The notes under the pieces were generated by a model. The model saw only the letters and a list, made by a program, of their open reading frames with translations, ran no database searches and had not been told where the DNA came from. Of a DNA stretch of 64,000 bases, positions 1 to 10,151 are shown one piece after another. The position numbers and the translations under genes were made by a program. Source of the DNA: Alloprevotella sp. Its GTDB lineage: Bacteria; Bacteroidota; Bacteroidia; Bacteroidales; Muribaculaceae. The stretch covers positions 37,593-101,592 of the forward strand of contig JAMPIE010000008.1 of NCBI GenBank assembly GCA_023663135.1, given 5' to 3'. How positions within the stretch are numbered: position 1 is the stretch's first letter; every line of letters starts with the position of its first letter.

Positions 1-10
1 GAAATAATGG

Positions 11-41
11 CAAAGCTATATAAAAAAAGCCGACTCCGCAA
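11..41 (-). promoter_or_regulatory. Minus-strand Bacteroidetes promoter for a gene left of the window
   Basis: Read on the minus strand, this gives TTG (39-41), a 20-base spacer and TAGCTTTG (11-18), which fits the Bacteroidetes sigma-ABfr pattern of a -33 TTG and a -7 TAnnTTTG box. It points out of the left edge, so a divergent neighbour of the sirtuin gene is expected there. Confidence 0.55.
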
Positions 42-80
42 CAATGACAACTTCGTTTAACTTAATTCGACCAAAATTGT

Positions 81-88
81 TACCTTTG
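81..88 (+). promoter_or_regulatory. TAnnTTTG promoter box upstream of the sirtuin gene
   Basis: TACCTTTG matches the Bacteroidetes -7 consensus exactly and lies 49 bases before the sirtuin start codon. No convincing -33 TTTG is visible at the expected distance, so the call rests on the -7 box. Confidence 0.5.
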
Positions 89-137
89 CATAACATAACG
101 ACACACAATCCCCCCCGCCCACACATCACCAACGACA

Positions 138-836
138 ATGGCAAAGAAAAAGCTCGTAGTGTCTACCGGCGCCGGCATCAGCGCCGAGAGCGGCATCACC
201 ACCTTCCGCGACGCCGGAGGGCTCTGGGAGCAGTATCCCGTAATGGATGTGGCATCCGCCACCGGCTTCAGGCGCAACCCCGCCTTGATCCATCGCTTCT
301 ACAACGAGCGCCGCCGCCAGCTGCTCGAGGTGGAGCCCAACGCCGCCCACCTCGCCCTGGCTCAGCTCGAAGAAGACTATGACGTCTATGTCATAACCCA
401 AAACGTCGACAACCTCCACGAGCGCGCCGGCTCAAGCAAGATCATCCACCTCCACGGCGAGCTGATGAAGGTGCGCTCCATCCCCCACCCCGAGCGAGTC
501 TACACCCTCAGCCCCGACCATCTCGAGACCGGCGCCGAGACACGCGACGAATATGGCGACCCGGTCCGCCCACATATCGTGTTTTTTGAAGAAGCAGTGC
601 CGATGATGGAGCCCGCCGCTGAAATTGCCTCCGAGGCCGACATTTTTGTAGTGATAGGCACGAGTCTCAACGTCTACCCCGCCGCCTCTCTGATGCAGTA
701 TGTGCGCCCTGGAGTGCCCATCTACTACATCGACCCACGACCCGCGCCGGTCCCTGCCGGAGTGCACGTCATAGCCGAGCCCGCCACCAAGGGGGTCCGG
801 ACTCTGATCAAACTGCTGAAAGAAAACGGCCGGTGA
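138..836 (+). CDS. cobB: NAD-dependent protein deacylase, sirtuin (class III type), cysteine-free
   Basis: This 232-residue cytoplasmic protein should use NAD+ to remove acyl groups from lysines. The NAD-binding motif GAGISAESGI is at 11-20, FRDAGGLW at 23-30, TQNVDNLHERAG at 87-98, the catalytic His at H106 and GTSLNVYPA later. Y55 and R58 form the Y-x-x-R pair that class III sirtuins use to bind succinyl or malonyl lysine. The protein contains no cysteine at all, so the usual four-cysteine zinc site is absent; I recall related Bacteroides sirtuins with the same lack. The gene stands alone between its own promoter box and the dcw cluster. The family is certain; the acyl preference is inferred from Y55/R58. 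Confidence 0.93.
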   Translation: MAKKKLVVSTGAGISAESGITTFRDAGGLWEQYPVMDVASATGFRRNPALIHRFYNERRRQLLEVEPNAAHLALAQLEEDYDVYVITQNVDNLHERAGSSKIIHLHGELMKVRSIPHPERVYTLSPDHLETGAETRDEYGDPVRPHIVFFEEAVPMMEPAAEIASEADIFVVIGTSLNVYPAASLMQYVRPGVPIYYIDPRPAPVPAGVHVIAEPATKGVRTLIKLLKENGR

Positions 837-950
837 CCCCACCCCTATTTGCAAACGCAAACGAGCCTCTCCGACAAATTACGAAAACAGGCCGCAAGAG
901 TGAATGTTAATAACTTTTTCGCCCCATTCGCGAAAAAAGCATTGTTGACA

Positions 951-984
951 TTTGCAAACCATTGGCCGAAAAACGCTAACTTTG
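951..984 (+). promoter_or_regulatory. Promoter of the dcw cluster
   Basis: TTTG (951-954) and TAACTTTG (977-984), 22 bases apart, resemble a Bacteroidetes promoter. It starts transcription about 65 bases before rsmH and is the only clear promoter seen before the long, tightly packed dcw series. The rest of the 837-1053 gap is AT-rich and contains the inverted repeat TTTTTCGC/GCGAAAAA (915-922, 930-937). No coding capacity for MraZ was seen. Confidence 0.55.
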
Positions 985-1053
985 TAGCGTAATGCAGCCT
1001 CGCCGACAGACAGCCCTCTGCGCGAGGGCCATAACCCTCTCCCTGCCCCCAAA

Positions 1054-1977
1054 ATGGACCAAGACACCATCTACCACATACCCGCCCTGCTGCCCCAATC
1101 CATCCAGGCCCTCGACATAAGCCCCGCCGGGACTTATGTCGATGCCACCTATGGCGGCGGCGGTCACTCGCGCGCCATCCTCAGCGCCCTTGGCCCCCAT
1201 GGGCGCCTCATCGCCTTTGACCAAGACGACGAAGCGCTGGAGCGTGCCGAGCCCGACCCCCGTCTCACACTGGTGCACGGCAACTTCCGGTTCCTGAGCA
1301 ACTTCCTGCGCTTCAACGGCGTGGACCCCAATGGGGGTGTAGATGGCATCTTGGCAGACCTCGGAGTGTCGTCGCATCACTTCGACACCCCCGAGCGAGG
1401 CTTCTCATTCCGCTTTGAAGGGCCCTTGGACATGCGCATGAACCGACATGCCCACACCACCGCCGCCGACCTCCTGGCCTCCATCAGCCCCTCAGACCTC
1501 AGCGACCACCTGCGCCTCTACGGCGAGCTCCCCAAAGCACGCCGCATTGCCGACGCCATCATTGCCTCACGCGCCACAGCCCCGGTTGACACCATAGAGC
1601 GCCTCGTAGCCATCATCGACCCTCTGATAAGCCCCAAAGCCCGCCGCAAGGAGCTCGCCCAAGTGTTTCAAGCCCTGCGAATAGTCGTCAACGGCGAGAT
1701 GAGAGCCTTAGAGCAATTTCTGACCCAAGCCCTCCGAGCCCTCAAGCCCGGCGGACGATTAGCCATCATCACCTACCACTCCCTCGAAGACCGCCTGGTG
1801 AAAAACTACTTCAAGACCGGGAGCCTCGACGGACGCGTCAACCCCGACATCTTCGGCAACATCCATGCCCCGCTGCGCCTCATCGGAGGCTCCAAACCGA
1901 TTGTACCCACCGAGGCCGAAATAGAAGCCAACCCGCGCTCGCGCAGCGCCAAGCTGCGCGTGGCCGAGAAAATCTGA
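1054..1977 (+). CDS. rsmH: 16S rRNA (cytosine-1402 N4)-methyltransferase RsmH
   Basis: RsmH methylates C1402 of 16S rRNA from S-adenosylmethionine. The 307-residue length is normal for the family. The SAM-binding motif YVDATYGGGGHS is at residues 28-39, an acidic FDQDDEA strand follows at about 54-60, ILADLGVSS lies near residue 100, and the family signature YHSLEDR is at 241-247. It is the first gene of the dcw cluster. Normally mraZ would precede it; here it does not. The ftsL-like gene follows after 32 bases. Confidence 0.97.
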   Translation: MDQDTIYHIPALLPQSIQALDISPAGTYVDATYGGGGHSRAILSALGPHGRLIAFDQDDEALERAEPDPRLTLVHGNFRFLSNFLRFNGVDPNGGVDGILADLGVSSHHFDTPERGFSFRFEGPLDMRMNRHAHTTAADLLASISPSDLSDHLRLYGELPKARRIADAIIASRATAPVDTIERLVAIIDPLISPKARRKELAQVFQALRIVVNGEMRALEQFLTQALRALKPGGRLAIITYHSLEDRLVKNYFKTGSLDGRVNPDIFGNIHAPLRLIGGSKPIVPTEAEIEANPRSRSAKLRVAEKI

Positions 1978-2009
1978 CCTCCCCACACTCTCCCACCCCC
2001 CACACGCCC

Positions 2010-2360
2010 ATGCCCGCCAGCCAACCATCATCCAAGCCCCGCAACCACCTGTCAATCATAAGCCGCCTGCTCCACGGGCAGCTCATCTCGCTCGACTTCT
2101 TCAAGCGCAACTGGCTCGTGGTCTTTACCGCCCTGACCATCGTGATGATGTATATCACCAACAAATATAACACCCAGACCAAGATGGAAGAGATACGCGC
2201 CCTCAACCGCGAGCTCGAGATAGTGAAGACCGAGCGCATACGCGAACGCTCGGCCTACATGAGCCGCATCCGCGAGAGCGAGATGCAAGCCCTGATCGAC
2301 TCCATCGGCCTAGGGCTGAGCGTCAGCGAGCAGCCCCCCTACAAGATTACACAACAGTAA
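2010..2360 (+). CDS. ftsL: FtsL-like bitopic division protein
   Basis: This 116-residue protein has a short basic cytoplasmic N-terminus, one membrane span at about residues 34-50, and then a heptad-rich segment (about 55-90: ALNRELEIVKTERIRERS) predicted to form a coiled coil. This is the FtsL/DivIC architecture. Sequence conservation in this family is poor, so the call relies on that architecture and on position between rsmH and ftsI, where ftsL always lies. Its role would be to scaffold FtsQ and FtsI/FtsW at the septum. Confidence 0.82.
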   Translation: MPASQPSSKPRNHLSIISRLLHGQLISLDFFKRNWLVVFTALTIVMMYITNKYNTQTKMEEIRALNRELEIVKTERIRERSAYMSRIRESEMQALIDSIGLGLSVSEQPPYKITQQ

Positions 2361-2392
2361 CCCACCCCACCCAACCTCTCGTCCTCATCACA

Positions 2393-4504
2393 ATGGCATC
2401 AGGCAAACGCTCCACCGACTCCAACCGCAGGAAAATCCTCCTGCGCTACTTCATCATCTCCATGGGCATCCTCCTCTTCTGCGCCAAGATTGTGTGGAAT
2501 CTGGTGGACACCACCATCATCTCGGCCAACAAATGGAACGCCAAAGCCAATGAATGGCTCTCCCAGACCAGCATCATCACCCCCGACCGCGGCGACATAC
2601 TCGCCTCCGACGGCTCCATCCTGGCCACCAACCTCAGCTTCTACACCGTCCGCATCGACTATCGCGCAGAGCGCTTCATGGAAGGACGCCTGCGCCAGCA
2701 GATCGACACCATCGCCGACTCCATGGCCCGCTACTTCCCCATACGCGACGCCGCCCAGTGGAAGCAACATATCCTCGCCCCGCTTGACAAGCCCGCCGAC
2801 AAGCGCCCCCGCAGCTACCGCCTCATCCGCAATATAAGCTACGCCGACCTCCTCCGCCTCAAGTCCTTTCCCTTCTTCAGCATACGCAACGCCAACCGCA
2901 ACGGCCTGACTGTAGAGACCGCCATGAAACGCGTCAACCCCTACGGCTCCATGGCCCGACGCAGCATCGGCGCCGTGGGCCAGACCTTGACCTGCTCCGA
3001 AATACACGGCCGCTCCGGCCTCGAAGGCGCCCTCGACTCCCTCCTATACGGCACCCCCGGCATTGCCAAAAAGATACCCCTGACCCAAGGGATAGTCAAC
3101 TGGACCGACACCCCCGCCGTGGCCGGCCTCAACATCATCACCACCATCGACATCAAGATGCAAGACATCGTAGAGAATGAGCTCAACGATGTCTTGACCT
3201 GGACCGATGCCGAATGGGGGGTGGCCGTGTTGATGGAAGTGGCCACCGGCGACATCAAAGCCATCTCCAACCTCCAGAAGGCCGACAATGGCTCAGGATA
3301 TGTCGAGGGGGTCAACCGAGCCGTGCTCGGCTATGAGCCCGGCTCAGTAATCAAGACCCTCTCGATGATGATAGCCCTCGAAGATGGGATTGCCCGACCC
3401 AACGAAGTAATCTCCACCGGCCACAGCTTTGCATATGCCGGCGGCCGACCCATCTCCGACTCCCACGGCGTCGGCTCAATGACCGTAGCCGAGGTGATAG
3501 AGCGCTCATCCAACATAGGGATGACCAAGATCATCACACGCCGCTACAACGACCACCCCGGCCAATTCTACTCTCGCGTCAAGAGCATTGGCTTCCTCGA
3601 GCCCTTCAACACCGGCATCAGCGGCGAGCGCACCCCACGCTTCGACTCCGTACCCGACAACCGCGGCGGCCGCATCACCCTCTCGCGTCAATGCTACGGC
3701 TACGCCACCGAGATCCCCCCGCTCTACACCCTCTCGCTCTACAACGCCATAGCCAACGGCGGCCGCTACGTCCGCCCGCGCCTCGTCGGAGGCCTCCGCT
3801 CCGAGGGTGTCGACTCCGTACTCCCCGTCACATATATCCGCGACCGGATTTGCAGCGAGCAGACCGCCGCCACCCTCCGCGGCATGCTGGCCAACGTCGT
3901 CTGGGGCGAGCATGGCACCGCCCGTCGTCTGCGCTCCGACAAAGTGCGCATCGCCGGCAAGACCGGCACCTGCTACATGGTCTCCGACGGAGGCGGCTAT
4001 GACCACCGCAAGAGACTCGCTTTCTGTGGCTTCTTCCCCGCCGACGACCCCAAATACTCATGCATCGTCCTCACATGCAACCCCCGACAGAACGCCATGG
4101 GCGCCGCCTCCACCTCAGGCGAAGTGCTCAAAAACATAGCCCTCAAGCTCTATTCCCGCGGCATGCTCGGCAATAGCTCAGACTATCACGTCGCCCCGGG
4201 AGAAGGCCCCGCCGACAACCGCCCGACCCTCTATGCCTCCACCGACCCCTCGCGCGACAAGATCATCAAGAAGGGGATAGAGCTCGGGACCTCCCACCGC
4301 GTGATGACCCGCTCCAAAGAGCCCGCCGGAGATGGCACGGTGCCCGACGTCCGCGGCCTCGGCTTCCGCGAGGCCATCAACATCCTGGAGCGGAGCGGCT
4401 TCAACGTGGCCTTCACCGGCTCCGGCTATGTGGCCACCCAGACGCCCTGCGCGGGCTCCAAGACATCGCGCGGCGCATCCGTGACCCTCACCCTCACTGA
4501 ATAA
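2393..4504 (+). CDS. ftsI: Septal peptidoglycan transpeptidase (penicillin-binding protein 3) with PASTA domain
   Basis: This 703-residue class B PBP is anchored by one N-terminal membrane segment (about 18-36). It has a dimerisation domain and a transpeptidase domain with all three active-site motifs: S318-V-I-K (nucleophile Ser), S372-S-N and K523-T-G. A C-terminal PASTA domain (about 635-703, starting [12 protein letters not shown]) is present, as is common in Bacteroidetes and Firmicutes but not in E. coli FtsI. It cross-links septal peptidoglycan with FtsW, encoded five genes downstream. murE follows after 38 bases. Confidence 0.96.
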   Translation: MASGKRSTDSNRRKILLRYFIISMGILLFCAKIVWNLVDTTIISANKWNAKANEWLSQTSIITPDRGDILASDGSILATNLSFYTVRIDYRAERFMEGRLRQQIDTIADSMARYFPIRDAAQWKQHILAPLDKPADKRPRSYRLIRNISYADLLRLKSFPFFSIRNANRNGLTVETAMKRVNPYGSMARRSIGAVGQTLTCSEIHGRSGLEGALDSLLYGTPGIAKKIPLTQGIVNWTDTPAVAGLNIITTIDIKMQDIVENELNDVLTWTDAEWGVAVLMEVATGDIKAISNLQKADNGSGYVEGVNRAVLGYEPGSVIKTLSMMIALEDGIARPNEVISTGHSFAYAGGRPISDSHGVGSMTVAEVIERSSNIGMTKIITRRYNDHPGQFYSRVKSIGFLEPFNTGISGERTPRFDSVPDNRGGRITLSRQCYGYATEIPPLYTLSLYNAIANGGRYVRPRLVGGLRSEGVDSVLPVTYIRDRICSEQTAATLRGMLANVVWGEHGTARRLRSDKVRIAGKTGTCYMVSDGGGYDHRKRLAFCGFFPADDPKYSCIVLTCNPRQNAMGAASTSGEVLKNIALKLYSRGMLGNSSDYHVAPGEGPADNRPTLYASTDPSRDKIIKKGIELGTSHRVMTRSKEPAGDGTVPDVRGLGFREAINILERSGFNVAFTGSGYVATQTPCAGSKTSRGASVTLTLTE

Positions 4505-4542
4505 ATTCCCCAAAAACATCCCCGACACACCTTATATATAAT

Positions 4543-6012
4543 ATGCGCTCCCTTGCCGAACTAATATCAGCCATCACCGTTGAAGAAATCATCGGTGTGG
4601 AAGACAAGCCCATCAACTCGCTTCAGGCCGACTCACGCAAAGTGAGCCGCGGCGACCTCTTCGTGGCCGTCAAGGGCGTCAACGTCGATGCCCACAAGTT
4701 TATACCCTTAGTGACGCTCGCCGGAGCCTCCGCCATAGTGTGTGAAGAGCTCCCCGAGAGGCTCGAGTCAACCGTCACCTACATACGTGTATCCAACTCG
4801 GCCGTGGCCCTTGGCTTCCTCGCCTCACAATGGTGGGGCAACCCCTCGCGCAAGCTGCGCCTCGTCGGGGTGACAGGAACCAACGGAAAGACCACCACCG
4901 CAACCCTCATCTATGAGATGGCGCGCCTCCAGGGCCACAAAGCCGGGCTGCTCTCCACCGTCTGCAACTACATCGACTCTGAAGCAGTGCCCACCACCCA
5001 GACCACACCCGACCCCCTGACCATCAACGAACTGCTCCACCGAATGGTGGTGGCCGGATGCTCCCACGCCGCAATGGAAGTGAGCTCCCACGCCGCCCAC
5101 CAGCACCGCATAGCCGGCCTGACCTTTGCCGGCGGTGTGTTTACCAATCTCACACGCGACCACCTCGACTACCACAAGACCTTTGATGCCTACCTCCAGG
5201 CCAAGAAGAGCTTCTTTGACAACCTGCCCGCATCGGCCTTTGCCCTGACCAACGTCGACGACAAAGTGGGCGAAGTGATGCTTCAAAACACCTGCGCACG
5301 CCGCTACACCTACTCCCTCCGGACTCAGGCCGACTTCACCTGCCGCATCATAGAGAGCCGCCTCGACGGCACCCTCCTGAGCCTCAACGGCCATGAAGTG
5401 CACACTCTCTTCACCGGCCGCTTCAACGCCTACAACCTCACGGCCGTCTACGGCGCCTGTCGCCTCGTCGGCGGCCTCGATGACGACCAGACCCTCATCG
5501 ACATGAGCCGCCTCATCCCCGTGGCCGGCCGCTTCCAGACATTCCGGTCGCCCCAAGGCGCCGTGACAGCCATCGTAGACTATGCCCATACGCCCGACGC
5601 CGTGGTGAATGTCCTCACCGCCATCCGCGATGTCGTGGGCTCCAAGGGACAGGTAATCACCGTGGTAGGCGCCGGCGGCAACCGCGACAAGGGGAAGCGC
5701 CCCATCATGGCCGCCGAGGCTGCACGGTTGAGCGACCGCCTCGTGCTCACCTCCGACAACCCCCGCGACGAAGAGCCCGACCAGATCATACGCGACATGG
5801 AGGCCGGCCTGACCGACGAGACCCGCCCCAAAGCCCTCTCCATCACCGACCGCCGCGAAGCCATACGCGCCGCTGTGGCCCTGGCTCGCCCCGGCGACGT
5901 GGTCCTCGTGGCCGGCAAGGGGCATGAAGACTATCAAGAGCTCCATGGAGTGAAACATCACTTTGACGACCGCGAAGTAGTGGCCGAAGCCCTCTCCTCT
6001 CTCCCCGCCTAA
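4543..6012 (+). CDS. murE: UDP-MurNAc-L-Ala-D-Glu:meso-diaminopimelate ligase MurE
   Basis: This 489-residue Mur ligase adds the third stem-peptide residue to UDP-MurNAc-dipeptide. The ATP loop TGTNGKTT is at 111-118 (K116). The amino-acid selectivity motif is D405-N-P-R, the version found in meso-diaminopimelate-adding enzymes; lysine-adding enzymes differ here. This predicts DAP-type peptidoglycan. The Mur ligase signature EVSSHA and the C-terminal GKGHEDYQ segment are also present. The start ATG lies 38 bases after ftsI. Confidence 0.97.
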   Translation: MRSLAELISAITVEEIIGVEDKPINSLQADSRKVSRGDLFVAVKGVNVDAHKFIPLVTLAGASAIVCEELPERLESTVTYIRVSNSAVALGFLASQWWGNPSRKLRLVGVTGTNGKTTTATLIYEMARLQGHKAGLLSTVCNYIDSEAVPTTQTTPDPLTINELLHRMVVAGCSHAAMEVSSHAAHQHRIAGLTFAGGVFTNLTRDHLDYHKTFDAYLQAKKSFFDNLPASAFALTNVDDKVGEVMLQNTCARRYTYSLRTQADFTCRIIESRLDGTLLSLNGHEVHTLFTGRFNAYNLTAVYGACRLVGGLDDDQTLIDMSRLIPVAGRFQTFRSPQGAVTAIVDYAHTPDAVVNVLTAIRDVVGSKGQVITVVGAGGNRDKGKRPIMAAEAARLSDRLVLTSDNPRDEEPDQIIRDMEAGLTDETRPKALSITDRREAIRAAVALARPGDVVLVAGKGHEDYQELHGVKHHFDDREVVAEALSSLPA

Positions 6013-6047
6013 TCGCCTAAAGCCTAAAACACAAAGCCCGGATAAAA

Positions 6048-7343
6048 GTGCTTTACTACCTCTTTCAACTCCTGCAAGACTGCGACCTTCCCGGAGCGCG
6101 ACTGATGACCTACATCACCTTCCGCTCCGGTGTGGCCTTCATTTTGGCGCTCCTGCTGGCCACCATCGCCGGACGTCGCATCATTGACCGCCTGCAGCTG
6201 ATGCAGGTGGGCGAGATAATCCGCGACCTCGGCCTCGAGGGGCAGATGAAGAAGACCGGCACCCCCACGATGGGAGGCGTCATCATCATCATGGCCACAC
6301 TTATCCCTGTCCTCCTCGTGGGCAATCTCACAAGCGTCTACATGCTGCTGATGATCTTTGCCACTGCATGGCTCGGTGCCCTGGGCTTTGCCGACGACTA
6401 CCTCAAGCTCTCACGCCACAACAAAGATGGCATGAAGGGGAAGTTTAAGATCATCGGTCAGGTGGGGCTCGGAATAGTGGTGGGGCTCACCATGTGGCTC
6501 TCGCCCGACATAGTGATGCGCGAAAACGTGAGTGCATCCCATCCCTCCAAGCCCGACACGGAAGTGAGCGTCGTGTCGGCCGATCAGGTAGTGGAGCAAG
6601 CCGCCTACGCCCCGGCGATGAAGACGCCGCAGACCACCATACCCTTTGTCAAAAACAACAACTTTGACTACACATGGCTCACGTCGTGGCTCGGCGACTA
6701 TGCCACAATCGGTGGGTGGGTCCTTTTCATCATTGTCACCATCTGTGCCATCTCGGCCACCAGCAACGGAGCCAACCTCACCGACGGCCTCGACGGCCTC
6801 TGCGCCGGAGTATCCACCATCATAGTATTGGCACTGGCCATAATGGCCTACCTCGGCTCATCGATGGTGTATGCCCACTATCTTAACATCATGTATATTC
6901 CCGGCTCGGAGGAGCTGGTGGTGTTTATGGCCGCCTTCTCCGGCGCCCTGATAGGCTTCATGTGGTATAACACCTACCCCGCTCAGGTGTTTATGGGCGA
7001 CACCGGCTCGCTCACCATCGGCGGCATCATAGCCGTCATGGCAATCCTCATACGCAAAGAGCTGCTTATTCCCCTGCTCTGCGCCATCTTCTTCCTCGAA
7101 GACATATCGGTGATGATTCAAGTGGCCTATTTCAAATACACCAAGCGCAAGACCGGCACCGGCCGACGAGTGTTTAAGATGACGCCGCTCCACCACCACT
7201 TCCAGAAGCAGGGCAACTCAGGCATCGACGCCATCATCCAAAAGCCTCTCCAGGCCATAGCCGAGCCCAAGATAGTGGCCCGCTTCTGGATCATAGGCAT
7301 CCTGCTGGCCGGCCTGACCTTTGCCACCCTCAAGATAAGATAA
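6048..7343 (+). CDS. mraY: Phospho-MurNAc-pentapeptide transferase MraY
   Basis: This polytopic membrane enzyme of 431 residues makes lipid I from UDP-MurNAc-pentapeptide and undecaprenyl phosphate. Family landmarks are D116-D-Y-L-K120, N243-L-T-D-G-L-D-G250 and the H382-H-H-F motif. Translation starts at GTG (6048), giving the usual MLYYLF start of Bacteroidetes MraY. A hydrophilic insertion at about residues 160-215 makes the protein longer than E. coli MraY (360) and is normal for Bacteroidetes. Confidence 0.96.
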   Translation: MLYYLFQLLQDCDLPGARLMTYITFRSGVAFILALLLATIAGRRIIDRLQLMQVGEIIRDLGLEGQMKKTGTPTMGGVIIIMATLIPVLLVGNLTSVYMLLMIFATAWLGALGFADDYLKLSRHNKDGMKGKFKIIGQVGLGIVVGLTMWLSPDIVMRENVSASHPSKPDTEVSVVSADQVVEQAAYAPAMKTPQTTIPFVKNNNFDYTWLTSWLGDYATIGGWVLFIIVTICAISATSNGANLTDGLDGLCAGVSTIIVLALAIMAYLGSSMVYAHYLNIMYIPGSEELVVFMAAFSGALIGFMWYNTYPAQVFMGDTGSLTIGGIIAVMAILIRKELLIPLLCAIFFLEDISVMIQVAYFKYTKRKTGTGRRVFKMTPLHHHFQKQGNSGIDAIIQKPLQAIAEPKIVARFWIIGILLAGLTFATLKIR

Positions 7344-7368
7344 GAGAAGCATACAATAAATATAGATA

Positions 7369-8775
7369 ATGCACGACAAGACAGACAATAAGGTGCCACA
7401 AGACACCGTCAATCACCGTCGCCTCGTAGTCCTCGGGGGGGGCGAGAGCGGCGTAGGAGCCGCCATCCTCGGCAAAGTGAAGGGGATGGAAGTGTTCCTC
7501 TCCGACTATGGCACCATCCCGCCCCGCTACACCGCCATGCTCGAAGCCGAAGGCATCGAATATGAGCAGGGGGGCCACTCCATGGAGCGCATCCTGCAGG
7601 CCGACGAAGTGGTCAAGAGCCCCGGCATAGCCCCGACGCTCCCGGTGGTGAAAGAGATAGTGGCCCACGGCATCCCCGTCATCTCCGAGATAGAGCTCGC
7701 CGGGCGATATACCAATGCCAAGATGGTGTGCATCACCGGCTCCAACGGCAAGACCACCACCACCCTCTTGACCTACCATATCCTGCGCCAAGCCGGCGTC
7801 AACGTGGGGCTGGCCGGCAACGTCGGCCGCTCCCTCGCCCTTCAGGTGGCCCGCGAGCATCATGATGTGTATGTCATCGAGCTCTCATCGTTTCAGCTCG
7901 AGAATATGTATCAGTTTAAGGCCAATGTGGCCGTGATACTCAACATCACCCCCGACCATCTCGACCGCTACGACTACAAGATGGACAACTACGTAGCCGC
8001 CAAATTCCGCATACTCAACAACCTCACCCCCGCCGACGCCTTCATCTTCTGGCAAGACGACCCCGTGATAGCCCGTCAGCTTGAGCGCATCGCCACCGAG
8101 GCCCGCCTCTTCCCCTTTGCCCTTGATAAAGAGGAGGGGACCCGCAGCTTTGTCGACCACGAGGATGAGAGCATAGTCTTTGACGGCGCCCCCGGCACAT
8201 CCTTCCGTATGCCCCGCGCCGACCTGAGCCTCAGCGGCCTCCACAACCTCTACAACTCTATGGCTGCCGGTCTCTCGGCCTGCATCCTCGACATCCGTAA
8301 AGACGACATACGCCACGCCCTTAGCGACTTTGAGGGGGTGGAGCATCGTCTGGAATATGTGGCCACTGTGGATGGCGCAAGGTGGATCAACGACTCCAAA
8401 GCCACCAACGTCAACTCATGCTGGTATGCCCTGGAGAGCATGCCCGAGGGGCGCTCCACCATCCTTATACTCGGCGGCAAAGATAAAGGCAACGACTACA
8501 GCGAGATACTCCCTCTGGTGCGCCAAAAGGTGAAGGCCATCGTGTGTATGGGGCTCCACAACGAGAAGCTCCTCGACTTCTTCACCGGCGAAGTAGACCA
8601 CATCTGCTCCACCGCCTCCATGGCCGACGCCGTGGCCGCCTGCCGCTCCCTGGCCGGGGAGGGAGACACAGTGCTCCTCTCCCCCTGCTGCGCCTCCTTT
8701 GACCTGTTTAAGAGCTATGAGCATCGCGGACAGCTCTTTAAGGAAGCCGTCAAGAGCCTCCTCCCCAAATCCTGA
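7369..8775 (+). CDS. murD: UDP-MurNAc-L-alanine:D-glutamate ligase MurD
   Basis: This 468-residue Mur ligase adds D-Glu to UDP-MurNAc-L-Ala. The N-terminal Rossmann-like segment LGGGESGVGAA binds the UDP-sugar, and the ATP loop is GSNGKTTT (124-131, K128). NITPDHLDRY and INDSKATN are further family blocks. It lies between mraY and ftsW in the standard dcw order. Confidence 0.96.
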   Translation: MHDKTDNKVPQDTVNHRRLVVLGGGESGVGAAILGKVKGMEVFLSDYGTIPPRYTAMLEAEGIEYEQGGHSMERILQADEVVKSPGIAPTLPVVKEIVAHGIPVISEIELAGRYTNAKMVCITGSNGKTTTTLLTYHILRQAGVNVGLAGNVGRSLALQVAREHHDVYVIELSSFQLENMYQFKANVAVILNITPDHLDRYDYKMDNYVAAKFRILNNLTPADAFIFWQDDPVIARQLERIATEARLFPFALDKEEGTRSFVDHEDESIVFDGAPGTSFRMPRADLSLSGLHNLYNSMAAGLSACILDIRKDDIRHALSDFEGVEHRLEYVATVDGARWINDSKATNVNSCWYALESMPEGRSTILILGGKDKGNDYSEILPLVRQKVKAIVCMGLHNEKLLDFFTGEVDHICSTASMADAVAACRSLAGEGDTVLLSPCCASFDLFKSYEHRGQLFKEAVKSLLPKS

Positions 8776-8801
8776 CACTTATCCCCATCATCATCACCCC
8801 C

Positions 8802-10142
8802 GTGCCAACCCTCCAATCCCCCCTCCAAGCCGCCGTGGCTGCGTCCGCAGCCGCCGACACCATAGCGGCCAAGCCCGACAAGCATATCTGGGGCATCTAC
8901 ATTGCCCTGGTCATCATATCCATCGTGGAACTCTACAGCGCCTCGTCGCGCGAGGTGGCTGCTTCGTCGATGGGCGTCTTCGGCCCTTTGGTCAGACATA
9001 TGGCCACTCTCGGCCTGGGCTTCATCATCATCCTCGGCCTCCAGCGCGTCCACTATCGCCACTTCTACGGCAGTGCCGTGATATTCGTGGCCCTCAGTAT
9101 ATTAGCCATGATTTATTGTATGATCAATGGCGACATCATCAACGGAGCCCGGCGCTCCTTCTCCTTTGGCATCACCATCCAACCCTCTGAGTTATTGAAG
9201 ATAAGCGCAGTGCTTGCCATAGCCATCATAGCCCAGCGCACGCAGCTCAAAGGGGGCGGTGTGAGCAACAAAGGCGCGGTGTTCATGGCGGCGATAGTGA
9301 TGGGATTCGGCGGTCTGCTGATCCGGCAAGGCCTGACCAACACCCTTCTGCTCATGGGGATAAGCTTGTGTATGTTTCTCATAGGGGGGATGCAATGGAA
9401 GAAGCTCGGGATAGTGCTTTTGGTCTACGGATTGTGCTTTGGAGTGTTTTACGTGGCCACCCACGGCGGAGATGACGACGACGAAGAGCTCCCCGCCACC
9501 ACGAAAGTCGCCACGACCCATGCCGACGACGTAGCCGCGAACATGACCGGAGCACGCGCCGGCACGTGGGAGGCCCGCATCGCCCGCTTCCTCGACCCCA
9601 CCCCGGGCTATGAGAAAGAGCTCAATGCCAAAAACCGACAAGAGATGTATGCCTACATGGCTCAGGCCAATGGCGGCATCCTCGGCGTCTTTCCCGGCAA
9701 CTCGCGCGAGACAGCTCGCCTCCCCCTGGCCTTCTCAGACTATATCTATGCCATCATCATTGAAGACCTTGGGCTCGTCGGCGGCATAGTGGTGATAGTG
9801 CTCTATCTGTGGCTCATGGCCCGCGCCTCAGGCATCGCCGCCCGATGCAATAGAGCCTTCCCGGCCTTCCTCGTGCTTGGCATGGCCGTGATGATAGTGA
9901 TCCAGGCCCTGTTCCACATTGCCATCGTCACGGGTGTGTTTCCCGTCTCGGGGCAGCCCCTGCCGCTCATCTCCAAGGGTGGCGGCTCCATCATCGTCAC
10001 CTCCATCGCCTTTGGCGTGATGCTCTCGGTGAGCCGCTACGCCGGCCGCTCCGGTGCCAAGAAAGACAGGGATGTGGCCATGGCCGAGGCCAACGCCCTC
10101 CCCGAGGATATGCTCACCCAAAACCCCACCCAGCTCAAATAA
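8802..10142 (+). CDS. ftsW: Septal peptidoglycan polymerase FtsW (SEDS family)
   Basis: This 446-residue polytopic SEDS glycosyltransferase polymerises lipid II at the septum together with FtsI. Conserved blocks include GARRSF, the PSELLKI motif, the DYIYAIIIEDLGLVGG segment and the C-terminal LPLISKGGGSI motif. About ten membrane segments are evident. A loop rich in Asp and Glu (GGDDDDEE, about residue 225) starts the large extracytoplasmic loop. The start chosen is GTG at 8802. An internal start is possible because the first 28 residues are not family-conserved. Confidence 0.94.
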   Translation: MPTLQSPLQAAVAASAAADTIAAKPDKHIWGIYIALVIISIVELYSASSREVAASSMGVFGPLVRHMATLGLGFIIILGLQRVHYRHFYGSAVIFVALSILAMIYCMINGDIINGARRSFSFGITIQPSELLKISAVLAIAIIAQRTQLKGGGVSNKGAVFMAAIVMGFGGLLIRQGLTNTLLLMGISLCMFLIGGMQWKKLGIVLLVYGLCFGVFYVATHGGDDDDEELPATTKVATTHADDVAANMTGARAGTWEARIARFLDPTPGYEKELNAKNRQEMYAYMAQANGGILGVFPGNSRETARLPLAFSDYIYAIIIEDLGLVGGIVVIVLYLWLMARASGIAARCNRAFPAFLVLGMAVMIVIQALFHIAIVTGVFPVSGQPLPLISKGGGSIIVTSIAFGVMLSVSRYAGRSGAKKDRDVAMAEANALPEDMLTQNPTQLK

Positions 10143-10151
10143 CACCCTGCC

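Noticed and set aside
4825..5961. Long minus-strand open frame of 378 codons opposite murE
   Set aside because: It is the antisense shadow of a GC-rich gene: rich in Gly, Val, His and Ala, without any recognisable motif, and murE on the other strand is certain.
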